Assembly (NCBI GenBank): GCA_937906475.1
Contig: CALCZA010000135.1
Location: forward strand, 1-33,833
From: an uncultured bacterium
Lineage (GTDB): Bacteria; Planctomycetota; UBA1135; UBA2386
Length of the DNA: 33,833 bases
Direction: 5' to 3'
Shown: piece by piece, positions 24,276-32,300 of the stretch
Layout: every line of letters starts with the position of its first letter
Position numbering within the stretch: position 1 is the first letter of the stretch
The notes under the pieces: model-generated
Told to the model about the DNA's origin: nothing
The model's input: the letters and a program-made list of their open reading frames with translations, nothing else
The model's database searches: none
Translations under genes and position numbers: made by a program

Positions 24276-24965
24276 CTAGCTTGGAGCAGTTCGTCGTTGC
24301 GCTAGGACGAGCGTTTGTTCGCCGACGAATCGCAGCAGGGATTGCATCGCGACGACCTCGAGCCCGGCATCGGCGAGCTCTTGTCGAAAGCCATGTCGGG
24401 ATACTGCGAATCGACCGGAGCGGCGCTTGCCGAGCAGCGGCCGCAGCCGTCGGCGGACGTGTTGCAAACTGTGCGCATCAAAAAAGGACACGACAATCGG
24501 GCCGTTCGTGACCCGTGCGAGTTCGCGCAGGATGGTGGTTCTTTCAACAGGTGTTGCGATGTGCTGCAGCAGCCGCATGCACAGGGCGCCCGAAAATGCG
24601 TCGTCGCCAAATGGCAGCGTATGCACGCTGGCGCAGGCTCGGGGGCGGGCGTCGCCGGCGGCCACAACCATGTTTGGGTCGCGATCGACCAGCACCGCAG
24701 TTCCGGGTAGTTCGTCCGACAGGCGGCCAGCACCGCAGGGCGCGTCGAGCCAAATGCCCTTGTTAATGGCTGCAATGCTGAGCAGGCTGGCGATCGCCTT
24801 TCGCTCGCGCTTGTCGGTGCCGGACCCCGAACCGGTGCGGAATCGGCTGTCTCGGTAGCGTTCGGCGTAGCCCGGCTCTCGGTCGTAACTGCTTTCTTGC
24901 ACGGGCCGATAGTAAGGGAAAAACGTCGTGGGTTTAGTCTCAGAACAGAGACGGTCGATGCTCAT
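24276..24965 (-). CDS. Class I SAM-dependent methyltransferase
   Basis: A Rossmann-type methyltransferase of about 229 residues. Motif I is WLDAPCGAGRLSDEL, the acidic end of strand 2 is VLVDRDPNM, motif III is VHTLPFGDDAFSGALCMRLLQHI, and motif post-II is RELARVTNGPIVVSFFDAH. This is the Methyltransf_11 pattern. The target may be a small molecule, lipid or protein; nothing visible decides. The start is uncertain: ATG 24965 leaves only 14 bp to the divergent PilZ start codon, while GTG 24902 would leave room for promoters but lacks a ribosome site. It converges with the hydrolase-like gene at its 3' end. Confidence 0.8.
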   Translation of the reverse strand: MSIDRLCSETKPTTFFPYYRPVQESSYDREPGYAERYRDSRFRTGSGSGTDKRERKAIASLLSIAAINKGIWLDAPCGAGRLSDELPGTAVLVDRDPNMVVAAGDARPRACASVHTLPFGDDAFSGALCMRLLQHIATPVERTTILRELARVTNGPIVVSFFDAHSLQHVRRRLRPLLGKRRSGRFAVSRHGFRQELADAGLEVVAMQSLLRFVGEQTLVLAQRRTAPS

Positions 24966-24979
24966 TGCAGAGGATCCGC

Positions 24980-25270
24980 ATGACTGACTCCATTCCGCAC
25001 TCTTCAACCAACCGGCAATTTGAGCGAGTTGGCTTCGACAGCACCGTCACGATCCGTCTCGCTGGCGACGCGATTGTCGGTTCTGGCCAAAACGTATCTG
25101 GGCAGGGAGTCTTCTTCGTCAGCGAAGCTTCGATTCCTGTGTCGATCGAGATCGATGGCCGCCCCGGCACGCTCGCGGGAGAACTCGTTCGCATCGAGAA
25201 CATGGGCGAGGGCCTGCTCGGCATCGCCGTCAAGTTTGACGATCCGCACGTAGACCTCGTCGACGGCTGA
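24980..25270 (+). CDS. PilZ-domain protein, probable c-di-GMP binder
   Basis: A 96-residue stand-alone PilZ domain. The start is the ATG at 24980, with GAGG 6 nt upstream. The two c-di-GMP contact motifs are both present: RxxxR as RQFER (residues 12-16) and NxSxxG as NVSGQG in the second strand. A beta-barrel pattern follows (PVSIEIDG, LVRIENMGEGLLGIAVKF). Such proteins sense the second messenger c-di-GMP and change motility, adhesion or polysaccharide output through a partner. No GGDEF or EAL gene is in the window. The coiled-coil gene begins 25 bp downstream and may share its transcript. Confidence 0.88.
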   Translation: MTDSIPHSSTNRQFERVGFDSTVTIRLAGDAIVGSGQNVSGQGVFFVSEASIPVSIEIDGRPGTLAGELVRIENMGEGLLGIAVKFDDPHVDLVDG

Positions 25271-25295
25271 TTCTAGTCGCGCTATTGTTGGACGC

Positions 25296-25793
25296 ATGAA
25301 CATGCGCGACCAACTCAAGAAGGCGAACCTGCTGTCCGACAAGCAGGCCAAGCAGCTTGCCCATAAGCAGCGGGTTGAGCTCAAGGAAAAAGGCCGCGCG
25401 CAAATCGAGGAAGAAGAACAGGCACGCAAGGTCGAAGTGGCCGAGATGCGGGCCAAGACGTCTGCTGAGACGCGTCGCGATCAACAAGAGATCGAAAAGC
25501 AGCGCAAACAGCACGAAGAGCAGGCCGCGACCGATGTGCTGATCGCCGCAGCGAAGAAACCCGGTCCCGGGCCGGTCAAGTTTTACTTCGCCGCTCGTGA
25601 TGGTTCGCTGCCGTGGCTCGACCTGTCACCACGCGAGGCCCAAGAGGTAAGCGCTGGCCAGTTGTGTGTTGTGCGCGGAGGACCGGTTGGCACGCATGTC
25701 TATAGGCTGTTGCCGGCGGACTTGGCGCGACGTGTGGCGCAATCACGACCGGATGCTTTGGTCTACGCGCCGAAGGGCGTGATCAACATCTAG
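25296..25793 (+). CDS. Coiled-coil protein, DUF2058/YaiL-like
   Basis: A 165-residue cytosolic protein. The first part (1-85) is a long, highly charged helix, rich in Lys, Glu, Gln and Arg, likely a coiled coil, starting MNMRDQLKKANLLSDKQAK. The C-terminal part (about 95-165) is a compact domain with strands VKFYFAARD, QLCVVRGGP and HVYRLLP. The layout recalls DUF2058 (E. coli YaiL), proteins that associate with nucleic acid by annotation only. It follows the PilZ gene by 25 bp. Family identification is tentative. Confidence 0.65.
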   Translation: MNMRDQLKKANLLSDKQAKQLAHKQRVELKEKGRAQIEEEEQARKVEVAEMRAKTSAETRRDQQEIEKQRKQHEEQAATDVLIAAAKKPGPGPVKFYFAARDGSLPWLDLSPREAQEVSAGQLCVVRGGPVGTHVYRLLPADLARRVAQSRPDALVYAPKGVINI

Positions 25794-25859
25794 CTGCCCA
25801 TTCACTTGCCAGGGCCGCGCAGTTCGGACTTTGACGGCGCTCGCCGAATCCAAGTGATT

Positions 25860-25876
25860 GCGCGGCGTTGCCGCGC
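25860..25876. repeat. GC-rich hairpin between convergent genes
   Basis: A 7-bp perfect stem with a 3-nt loop (gcgcggc 25860-25866, gccgcgc 25870-25876) lies in the 177-bp gap between the convergent coiled-coil and sulfatase genes. It has no T tail. It shares the 11-mer gcgttgccgcg with the hairpin at 5339-5358. Confidence 0.3.
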
Positions 25877-25970
25877 ATGCTGCTGCCTCGCGCGCTCGCC
25901 CGGCTCGCGGTGATGTCGTCAGGCCGCGGCGAAGGCGCTCGTTAATACGACCGTCGCAGGGCGTTACAGG

Positions 25971-27302
25971 TCACTGCTGGAGCAGTTGGTCGCATCGTGC
26001 TCGCAGGTCCTTGAGCACCTTTCTGTGTGACTCAGATTTGGCGAGATTGTGCAGTTGCTGCGGGTCGGTCTGGAGGTCGAACAGTTGTTCGTAAACCGGC
26101 TCTTGTTCGTCAAAGCGCGCATACACCCAGCGCGATCCGCGCACGCCTTGGCTTTTGGGGATGTCCTTGTTGTCGAAGCGATGTTCGTAAAGGAAGTCGG
26201 ACCGCCATGCGGGAGTGTCACCAGCAACCAGCGGCATCAAGCTGCGGCCATCGTAGCCTGCTGGTGCCGCGACGCCTGCTAGGTCTAGCAACGTGGGGGC
26301 GAGATCGGTGTTGAGCACCATCGCATCGTTGGTTGTTCCCCGTCGCTCGTTCGCTGCTCGCGGGTCGACGATGATCAATGGCACGCGAATCGATTCTTCG
26401 TAGATGAACCACTTGCCGGCTAGCCCGCGTTCGCCGAGGAAATAGCCGTTGTCGCTGGTGAATACGATTACCGTGTTGTCCTCGAAGCCGTGCTCCTTCA
26501 GTGACGCGACGATGCGCTGCAAGGCGCGATCGACGCCGGTGATCATGCGCCAGTAGTCCTTGGTGCGACGGATCTGCTTCTCGCGGTTGTCAAAGCGCCA
26601 TGCCCAGCGCTTTCGCCCCATCGACTTCTGCAGGAACTCGGGTAGCACATCGAAGCCGCCGACGGCATTCGGCGGCACGTCTACGTCAGCATCTTCATAC
26701 AGCGATGCCAGTTCCGGTGGCGGGATGTATTGGTCCTTGTGGCCGTCCTGCGCGTGCGGCGCATGGAACGATACCGTCAGGCAGAATGGTTGCTCGGCTG
26801 ACTGTTGCGCGACGAACTCCGTGGCGCGGTCGGCGACGATGCTAGTCAGGTGGGGGCGGTCCTTCTTGAGATATGGCTGACCAGGCGTACTTCGGTAGTC
26901 GATTGCGCCGGCTAGCGCGTCCTTCTCAAAGCGCACACCCCACTTGCCGACGAAGCCGGTGCGGTAGCCTTTGCGTTTCAGTTGGCTGAAGTAGGTTTGA
27001 TCGCCGAGCGACTTTCCCATCGGCGGTTTGCCGAACGTGTAGCCGTGCGAGCCTTCGCGGCGTCCCGTCATGATCGACGCGCGACTGGCGGCGCAGATCG
27101 CCGTCGTCACGAACGCGTTGGTGAAGCGCACGCCTCGTTTGGCCAGTGCATCCATCGCTGGCGTCTGCAGCACTGGATGGCCGGCACACGCCATCTGGTC
27201 GAAGCGTTGGTCATCGGTGACGACGAGCAGCAAGTTACGCGGCGGTGTTTGCGCGATCGCGCTCGACACCAACAGCAGGAACGACAGTAGAAGTATGTGC
27301 AT
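25971..27302 (-). CDS. Secreted sulfatase (type I, formylglycine-dependent)
   Basis: A 443-residue exported enzyme with signal peptide MHILLLSFLLLVSSAIAQ. VVTDDQRFD gives the metal-binding Asp pair. CAASR (70-74) is the C-x-A-x-R form of the sulfatase signature, whose Cys is converted to formylglycine by a maturase. TGRREG follows, then HAPHAQDGHK, FTSDNGYFLGERG (metal Asp/Asn) and GLAGKWFIYEESIRVPLII, which complete the active site. It hydrolyses sulfate esters, probably on algal or other polysaccharides, as is common in Planctomycetota; the substrate is unknown. Its ATG is only 4 nt after the pnp stop codon, so it is probably translated from the pnp mRNA. No maturase or carbohydrate transport gene is nearby. 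Confidence 0.93.
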   Translation of the reverse strand: MHILLLSFLLLVSSAIAQTPPRNLLLVVTDDQRFDQMACAGHPVLQTPAMDALAKRGVRFTNAFVTTAICAASRASIMTGRREGSHGYTFGKPPMGKSLGDQTYFSQLKRKGYRTGFVGKWGVRFEKDALAGAIDYRSTPGQPYLKKDRPHLTSIVADRATEFVAQQSAEQPFCLTVSFHAPHAQDGHKDQYIPPPELASLYEDADVDVPPNAVGGFDVLPEFLQKSMGRKRWAWRFDNREKQIRRTKDYWRMITGVDRALQRIVASLKEHGFEDNTVIVFTSDNGYFLGERGLAGKWFIYEESIRVPLIIVDPRAANERRGTTNDAMVLNTDLAPTLLDLAGVAAPAGYDGRSLMPLVAGDTPAWRSDFLYEHRFDNKDIPKSQGVRGSRWVYARFDEQEPVYEQLFDLQTDPQQLHNLAKSESHRKVLKDLRARCDQLLQQ

Positions 27303-27306
27303 TCGT

Positions 27307-29394
27307 TTAGAACTCTATCAGTGACTCGCCGACCCCGAGTGCTTGGCGCCGCGATAAGCGCAGGCGCCCGCGATCATCCGCGCCGAGCACCGCGACGATC
27401 ATCTCTTCGCCTTCGACGGCAACATCTCCGGCGCACTCGAGGTGTTCGTTCGCCAATTCTTCGATCGGCACGAGGCCTTCATTGACGGCGTTGATCTTGA
27501 CGAATGCGCCGAAGTCCTTCACGCCGGTCACTGTGCCGCGGTAACAGCGGCCTACGTGCAGCACGCCGGCGGAGCGTTGCACCATCAATTTGGCTTTGGT
27601 GGCGCTGGTTTGGTCTGTCGCGTAGATGAGAACCATACCGGTTTCATCGACGCTGACGCGCGCCCCGGTGCTCGCGGTGATCGCTTTGATGTTGGCACCG
27701 CGTGGGCCAATCAAGGCGCCAACCGCATCGGGCATGATCGCGATGTGGAATGCCTGTGGCACGAATCGTGATGGCTGCGCCGGTTCGTCGAGCGTCGTCT
27801 GCATCTCCGCGAGGATGTGCAGTCGGCCATCACGCGCCTGCGCGAACGCTTGCTCGAGCACAACGTCTGGAAGGCCGCCGAGTTTGTTGTCGAGTTGGAT
27901 GGCGGTGATGCCGTTGCTGGTGCCGACGACCTTGAAGTCCATGTCGCCGAGGTGGTCTTCATCGCCGAGAATGTCGCTCAGCACCGCATGGCGTTTGCCA
28001 TCGGAGATCAGTCCCATCGCGATACCGGCAACGGGTCGCGCTAGCGGCACGCCGGCATGCATCATCGCGAGCGATCCGCCGCACACGGTTGCCATCGAAG
28101 AACTGCCATTGCTTTCGGTGATCTCCGATTCGATCCGGATCGTGAACGGATACTTGTTGCTCGATGGCATCAGCGGCGTCAGTCCGCGCCGCGCCAGCGC
28201 CCCGTGCCCGATCTCACGCCGTCCCGGACCACGTAGCGGTCGGGTTTCACCAACGGAGTAAGGCGGGAAGTTGTAGTGCAGGAAGAACGAATGCTTGTTG
28301 GTGTCGTCGGCGAGGTTGCCCGGTCGCAGCGCGTCGTCGGGACTGCCCAGCGTGCAGGTCACGATTGCCTGCGTTTCGCCGCGCGTGAACAGCGCGGAAC
28401 CGTGCGCCCGCGGCAGCAAACCGACTTCGCTCCAAATCGGCCGGATCTCGGTTTTCGATCGACCATCAAGACGACTCTCGGTGGCGAGCACGCTCTCGCG
28501 CATCTCCTCCCATACCGCGTCTCCATAGGCTTGCTTGGCAGCGGCGTGTGCATCGTCGGCGAGCGATTCGAGCCAGCCGCTTTCGGCCGCAGCGATCGCA
28601 GTTCGGCGCTCGGCTTTGACCTTGATAGTTAGGGCTGCTTTGAGGCTTTCGCGAGTCGCCGGCGGCACGTCCGGCAGTTCGGGTTCTGGCGGGGCATCTA
28701 GTTTGGTGCGGCCAATACTCGCCGCAAGTTCATCGAATGCCTTATGGCACCGCCCGATCCATTCGGTCGCCTGGCTGATCGCGGCGATCGCATCGGCCTC
28801 GTTGCATTCCTTGGCGCCACCTTCAAGCATGACCAGACCATTGGGGCCGACGGCAACCGTGAACTCGATGTCGGCGGTCTCGGCCTTCTCACGACCTACG
28901 AACGCGTGCCAGGAATCGGCGATGCGCCAGATTCGCAGGCCGGCGATCGGCCCGTTGGCGGGCACCGGACTGATGTGCAGCGCACAACACGCAGCCAGGA
29001 CCGACAGGCTCTCCAGGTCACTCGTTGGCTCGCAACTGAGCACCTGCACCTGGATTTGCACCTCGTTCTTGTAGTGCTTGGGGAACAGCGAGCGCACGCT
29101 GCGGTCGATCAGTCGGCAGACCAGGACTTCGTGCTCGGTGATGCGGCCTTCGCGCTTGCCGAACGCGCCAGGGATCTTGCCGGCGCCGGCCCATTTCTCT
29201 CGGTATTCGACCGTCAGCGGGAAGAAGTCTTGGCCCGGTTTGGGTGACGATGCGGCGGTGACGGTCGCCAGTACGACGTTGTCGCCACAGCGAGCAAGTA
29301 CGGCGCCGGAGGCCTGGCGGGCGATTCGGCCCGTTTCGAACGAGACTTCGGTACCAGCGATTTTGATCGTGGTCGTATGTGCGGTCAGCTGCAT
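27307..29394 (-). CDS. pnp: Polyribonucleotide nucleotidyltransferase (PNPase)
   Basis: A 695-residue 3'-5' exoribonuclease that degrades RNA with phosphate. The first RNase PH domain begins MQLTAHTTTIKIAG and has YREKWAGAGKIPGAFGKREGR. A helical linker follows, then the catalytic second RNase PH domain with FFLHYNFPPYSVGETR, RREIGHGALARRGL, SNGSSSMATVCGGSLA and LGDEDHLGDMDFKV. A KH domain (GALIGPRG, about 565-572) and an S1 domain (GTVTGVKDFGAFVKI, about 630-645) complete the normal order. It acts in the cytosol, often with RNase E. The gene usually follows rpsO; here no rpsO is upstream. Instead a divergent feoAB lies 156 bp away and a sulfatase gene follows directly. Confidence 0.97.
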   Translation of the reverse strand: MQLTAHTTTIKIAGTEVSFETGRIARQASGAVLARCGDNVVLATVTAASSPKPGQDFFPLTVEYREKWAGAGKIPGAFGKREGRITEHEVLVCRLIDRSVRSLFPKHYKNEVQIQVQVLSCEPTSDLESLSVLAACCALHISPVPANGPIAGLRIWRIADSWHAFVGREKAETADIEFTVAVGPNGLVMLEGGAKECNEADAIAAISQATEWIGRCHKAFDELAASIGRTKLDAPPEPELPDVPPATRESLKAALTIKVKAERRTAIAAAESGWLESLADDAHAAAKQAYGDAVWEEMRESVLATESRLDGRSKTEIRPIWSEVGLLPRAHGSALFTRGETQAIVTCTLGSPDDALRPGNLADDTNKHSFFLHYNFPPYSVGETRPLRGPGRREIGHGALARRGLTPLMPSSNKYPFTIRIESEITESNGSSSMATVCGGSLAMMHAGVPLARPVAGIAMGLISDGKRHAVLSDILGDEDHLGDMDFKVVGTSNGITAIQLDNKLGGLPDVVLEQAFAQARDGRLHILAEMQTTLDEPAQPSRFVPQAFHIAIMPDAVGALIGPRGANIKAITASTGARVSVDETGMVLIYATDQTSATKAKLMVQRSAGVLHVGRCYRGTVTGVKDFGAFVKINAVNEGLVPIEELANEHLECAGDVAVEGEEMIVAVLGADDRGRLRLSRRQALGVGESLIEF

Positions 29395-29512
29395 CGCACG
29401 CGAGTGTCGGCATTCTTGGCGCTATGGCAACGATGCTATGTCAGTCGTGTGTGGGGCAGAAGGGCGCGAAGTAGCCCACTTGTTTTCGGTCGGGTCGTCG
29501 GCCACAATCGCA

Positions 29513-29531
29513 CTTGAGACGCATTCTCAAG
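29513..29531 (+). promoter_or_regulatory. Inverted repeat before feoA, candidate metal-regulator operator
   Basis: A perfect 19-bp inverted repeat with a 7-5-7 layout: cttgaga, cgcat, tctcaag. It ends 19 nt before the feoA ATG. A second, overlapping 6-6-6 repeat (cattct 29522-29527, agaatg 29534-29539) follows. A weak promoter match lies just upstream (TTGTTT 29480-29485, 17-nt spacer, CACAAT 29503-29508), which would put the repeat over the transcription start. Iron regulators (Fur, DtxR) bind inverted repeats of this length, but the sequence is not their usual consensus. Confidence 0.45.
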
Positions 29532-29550
29532 AAAGAATGTTCTCTAACTG

Positions 29551-29901
29551 ATGGACTCCCACGTGACCGAGACCCCTTCCGACTGCTCCGCTTCGCCTCA
29601 AATGGGCAACTCAGCTGTGCCTGACGCATCTTCGTCAGACCAGGGCGGTGCGTGCGGCGGACACCGCCTTGATGCTGTGCAAGCTGTCGGGGTTGTCGGG
29701 ACCCAGTTCGAGGTTGTCGCCATCGATGGCGACGATGCAATCAGCGAGCGGTTGGCCGCTTCTGGTCTCTGGGCAGGCACTGTCTTGGAGCACATCGCAT
29801 CGGCATCGTTTGGCGGTCCCATGTTGTTTCGTGTGCACGGCTACCGGCTGGCGCTGCGGCGATCGGAAGCGGCGCGCGTTCGTGTCGTCGAGGCCCGCTA
29901 A
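29551..29901 (+). CDS. feoA: FeoA-family protein
   Basis: A 116-residue protein. The first 40 residues are low-complexity (Ser, Asp, Gly) and the rest is the SH3-like FeoA domain: RLAASGLWAGTVLEHI, FGGPMLFRVHGYRLALRRSEAARVRV. FeoA supports FeoB in ferrous iron uptake at the cytoplasmic face of the inner membrane. The feoB start lies one base after its stop, so the pair is translationally coupled. A 19-bp inverted repeat lies just upstream. FeoA is normally about 75-85 residues; the extra N-terminus may be real or may mean a later start, but the ATG at 29551 is the first clear one. No feoC gene is seen. Confidence 0.9.
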   Translation: MDSHVTETPSDCSASPQMGNSAVPDASSSDQGGACGGHRLDAVQAVGVVGTQFEVVAIDGDDAISERLAASGLWAGTVLEHIASASFGGPMLFRVHGYRLALRRSEAARVRVVEAR

Positions 29902-29902
29902 C

Positions 29903-31855
29903 GTGACGTCGGATGTAGCCAATTTGCCATCTGTGCCGAACACTCCAGCAGCGACGCGCAGGGTGGCGTTGTTCGGTCGAGCCAACGCCGGCAAGACGTC
30001 GTTGTTGATGCACTTGACTGGCAGTTTGCAGCGGCCGGTGAACTTTCCAGGCACCTCGGTCGAGAGTGTCCAGTCGAGTTGCATGTCTGGTGATTGCCGC
30101 CTCGAAATCGTCGACCTACCCGGTGTCGCCTCGCTGAGGCCGCAGAGCCGAGACGAACAGGTTGCCGTAGACCATCTGCGCAACCCGGAGACGCCGCCCG
30201 ATCTGATCTGCTTCGTTCTCGACGCCGGCAAGCTCGCCGTCGAACTGCAATTGCTGCAGCAGATTCGTGGCCTCGGGTTGCCCATTGTCGTTGCCGTCAC
30301 CAAGGTCGACGTTGCCGCCGCCGAAGGTTTCCCGATCGACGCCGATCAATTGCAGCGAGCGTTGGGCTTGCCACTTGTGGTTGTCAACGGAGCCAATGGC
30401 ACGGGCGTCGACGCCTTGCGAATCGAGTTGGCAATGACGTCTCTCGAAGCGATCAAGCCGGCTGCATCGCCCGCTGCATCGCCCGCTGCGTGCGTGACCC
30501 AAAAGCGTGCGATCAGTCAGTCGTTGACCGACAAGCTCGACGGCTTCTTGTTGCATCCGATCTTCGGACCGGTGGTGCTGGTTGTCGTGGTCCTGGTGAT
30601 GTTTCAGCTCGTGTTCACGGTTGCCGAACCGTTCATGGAGTGGATCGAGATTGCTCAGGGTTTCTTGTCGGGCGGCATCGAGTCGATGATCTCCGCCGGT
30701 GCCGTACGCAGCTTCCTCGTCGATGGCGTCGTCAATGGAGTTGGTTCATCGCTGATCTTTGTGCCGCAAATCGCGCTACTGATTGCGTTCGTGACCTGTG
30801 TTGAAGCGACCGGCTACATGGCGCGCGCGGTCTTTCTGCTCGACCGCTTACTGCGTCGCTTTGGCCTGTCAGGTAAGAGCTTCATTCCGCTCGCGAGCAG
30901 CTTCGCCTGCGCGATCCCGGGCATCGCCGCCAGCCGCATTCTCGGCGACGAACGCGATCGTCTCGCGACGATTGCCGTGGCTCCGTTGATGTCGTGTTCG
31001 GCGCGCTTGCCGGTCTACGTGGTCTTGTTGGCCGCATTCTTTCCGGCATACCAAGCCGGTCTGATGCTGTTCGTGCTGTATGCGATTGGCATCGTGACGG
31101 CGATCGTGGTGTCGTGGACTCTGCGCCGCACCGTGCTCAAGGGTGGCGTCTCGATGCTTGCGATGGAGTTGCCGGTTTACCAGCGACCGCGCATGCGTTT
31201 GATCGGTCGCCACACGTGGTTCTCGGTGAAGAGTTTCCTGGTGACCGCGGGCACGGTGATCTTCGCCTCGACGATCGTTGTTTGGGCGCTCGCCTACTTC
31301 CCGCGCCCAGCAGCCATTGGCGAATCGTTCGATTCCCAACGCGCGGCCGTCGTGCAAGCAGCGCCGGCCGACTCCGGCGACCAACTGGCAGCGTTGGATG
31401 CGCGTCAATCCGCGGCATATCTCGAGCAGAGCTACCTCGCCTCGATGGGGCACTTCGTGCAACCGGTGTTCGAACCAGCCGGGTTTGATTGGCGCATGAC
31501 GGTTGGCGTGCTGGCTGCGTTTCCTGCCCGTGAGTTGGTGATCCCGACTCTGGGCACGCTCTACAGCCTGGGCGAAGTAGAGGCTTCGGCGGACGATCCT
31601 GATCCGCGTCTCAAGGACGCTTTGCGCAACGCCAAGGGGCCGGATGGCAAGCCGACAATGAACGGCTTGATTGCGCTGGCCGCGATGGTGTTCTTCGCGC
31701 TTTGCAGTCAGTGCGCGGCCACTTTGGCTGCGATCCGGCGCGAGACGCATTCGTGGCGCTGGCCGATTTTCACGTTCACCTACATGACAGTGCTGGCGTG
31801 GCTGGCGGCAGTTGCCATCTACCAGATCGGCACCATGCTCGGCTTCGGTAGCTGA
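29903..31855 (+). CDS. feoB: Ferrous iron transporter FeoB
   Basis: A 650-residue inner-membrane protein from the GTG at 29903; GAGG lies 9 nt upstream and the feoA stop ends two bases before. The open frame reaches back into feoA but is not FeoB-like there. The N-terminal G domain has G1 GRANAGKT (25-32), a G2 Thr in GTSVES, G3 DLPG, G4 TKVD and G5-like NGANGTG. G1 differs from the usual GNPNVGKT. The membrane part has two Gate repeats, with CAIPG and CSARLPVYVVLLAAFF carrying the conserved cysteines. It imports Fe(II) under low-oxygen or acidic conditions. The linker after the G domain has a short in-frame repeat (AASPAASPAA). Confidence 0.95.
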   Translation: MTSDVANLPSVPNTPAATRRVALFGRANAGKTSLLMHLTGSLQRPVNFPGTSVESVQSSCMSGDCRLEIVDLPGVASLRPQSRDEQVAVDHLRNPETPPDLICFVLDAGKLAVELQLLQQIRGLGLPIVVAVTKVDVAAAEGFPIDADQLQRALGLPLVVVNGANGTGVDALRIELAMTSLEAIKPAASPAASPAACVTQKRAISQSLTDKLDGFLLHPIFGPVVLVVVVLVMFQLVFTVAEPFMEWIEIAQGFLSGGIESMISAGAVRSFLVDGVVNGVGSSLIFVPQIALLIAFVTCVEATGYMARAVFLLDRLLRRFGLSGKSFIPLASSFACAIPGIAASRILGDERDRLATIAVAPLMSCSARLPVYVVLLAAFFPAYQAGLMLFVLYAIGIVTAIVVSWTLRRTVLKGGVSMLAMELPVYQRPRMRLIGRHTWFSVKSFLVTAGTVIFASTIVVWALAYFPRPAAIGESFDSQRAAVVQAAPADSGDQLAALDARQSAAYLEQSYLASMGHFVQPVFEPAGFDWRMTVGVLAAFPARELVIPTLGTLYSLGEVEASADDPDPRLKDALRNAKGPDGKPTMNGLIALAAMVFFALCSQCAATLAAIRRETHSWRWPIFTFTYMTVLAWLAAVAIYQIGTMLGFGS

Positions 31856-31890
31856 TCTGTTTGGCCCGCTTCGCTAACAGCGTCGTCGGC

Positions 31891-32187
31891 CTAGTCGAGG
31901 TCGAAGATGTTGCGAGGCTTATCGTCCTGGTCTTTCTTGGCTTCTTCCTTGGCTCGTCGTAGCTGCCGTTCGAGCTGATCCTCGCGCTTGTTCTCGCTGT
32001 CTTTGGCCGACGTGAACATGTCCCCGAGTCGATCGGAGTCGCTCTTATGGGCGTCGAGTAAGTCGTCGAGACTTTGGCCGCCCTTCTGCTCGTCGGCCCG
32101 CACCGCGCGTGCCTTGCCAGAGCGGGTGTCGACCTCGACCATCTTGTTGCAGCAGGGGCAGGGGAACGTGAATAGGTTTTTGGCCAT
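31891..32187 (-). CDS. Small protein with N-terminal Cys cluster and charged helix
   Basis: A 98-residue cytosolic protein. The N-terminus FPCPCCNKMVEVDTRSG looks like half of a zinc ribbon: the C-x-C-C group is present, but the second pair of ligands is not, so zinc could only be held in a dimer or not at all. The rest is a charged, helical tail (about 35-95) ending PRNIFDLD. I do not know a named family. It converges with feoB and diverges from the sigma factor gene 113 bp away. The compositional bias and the clear conserved-looking ends make it more likely real than a shadow. Confidence 0.7.
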   Translation of the reverse strand: MAKNLFTFPCPCCNKMVEVDTRSGKARAVRADEQKGGQSLDDLLDAHKSDSDRLGDMFTSAKDSENKREDQLERQLRRAKEEAKKDQDDKPRNIFDLD

Positions 32188-32300
32188 CAGGAGCTTGGGG
32201 TCAGCACACGGGAAGTTGCCGCGATTGTCTTCGTCAAGCAGCTAGCCCGCAACGGCTAGTCCACCTAGAGACGCTGCTTAGGCCCGTCGCAGGGGGAGTT

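Noticed and set aside
29648..29902. 85-residue N-terminal extension of FeoB overlapping feoA
   Set aside because: The translation there is not FeoB-like; GTG 29903 has a ribosome site and follows the feoA stop directly.
30469..30500. Short direct repeat gctgcatcgccc in feoB
   Set aside because: Only two copies in a Pro/Ala linker between the G domain and the membrane part; likely neutral.
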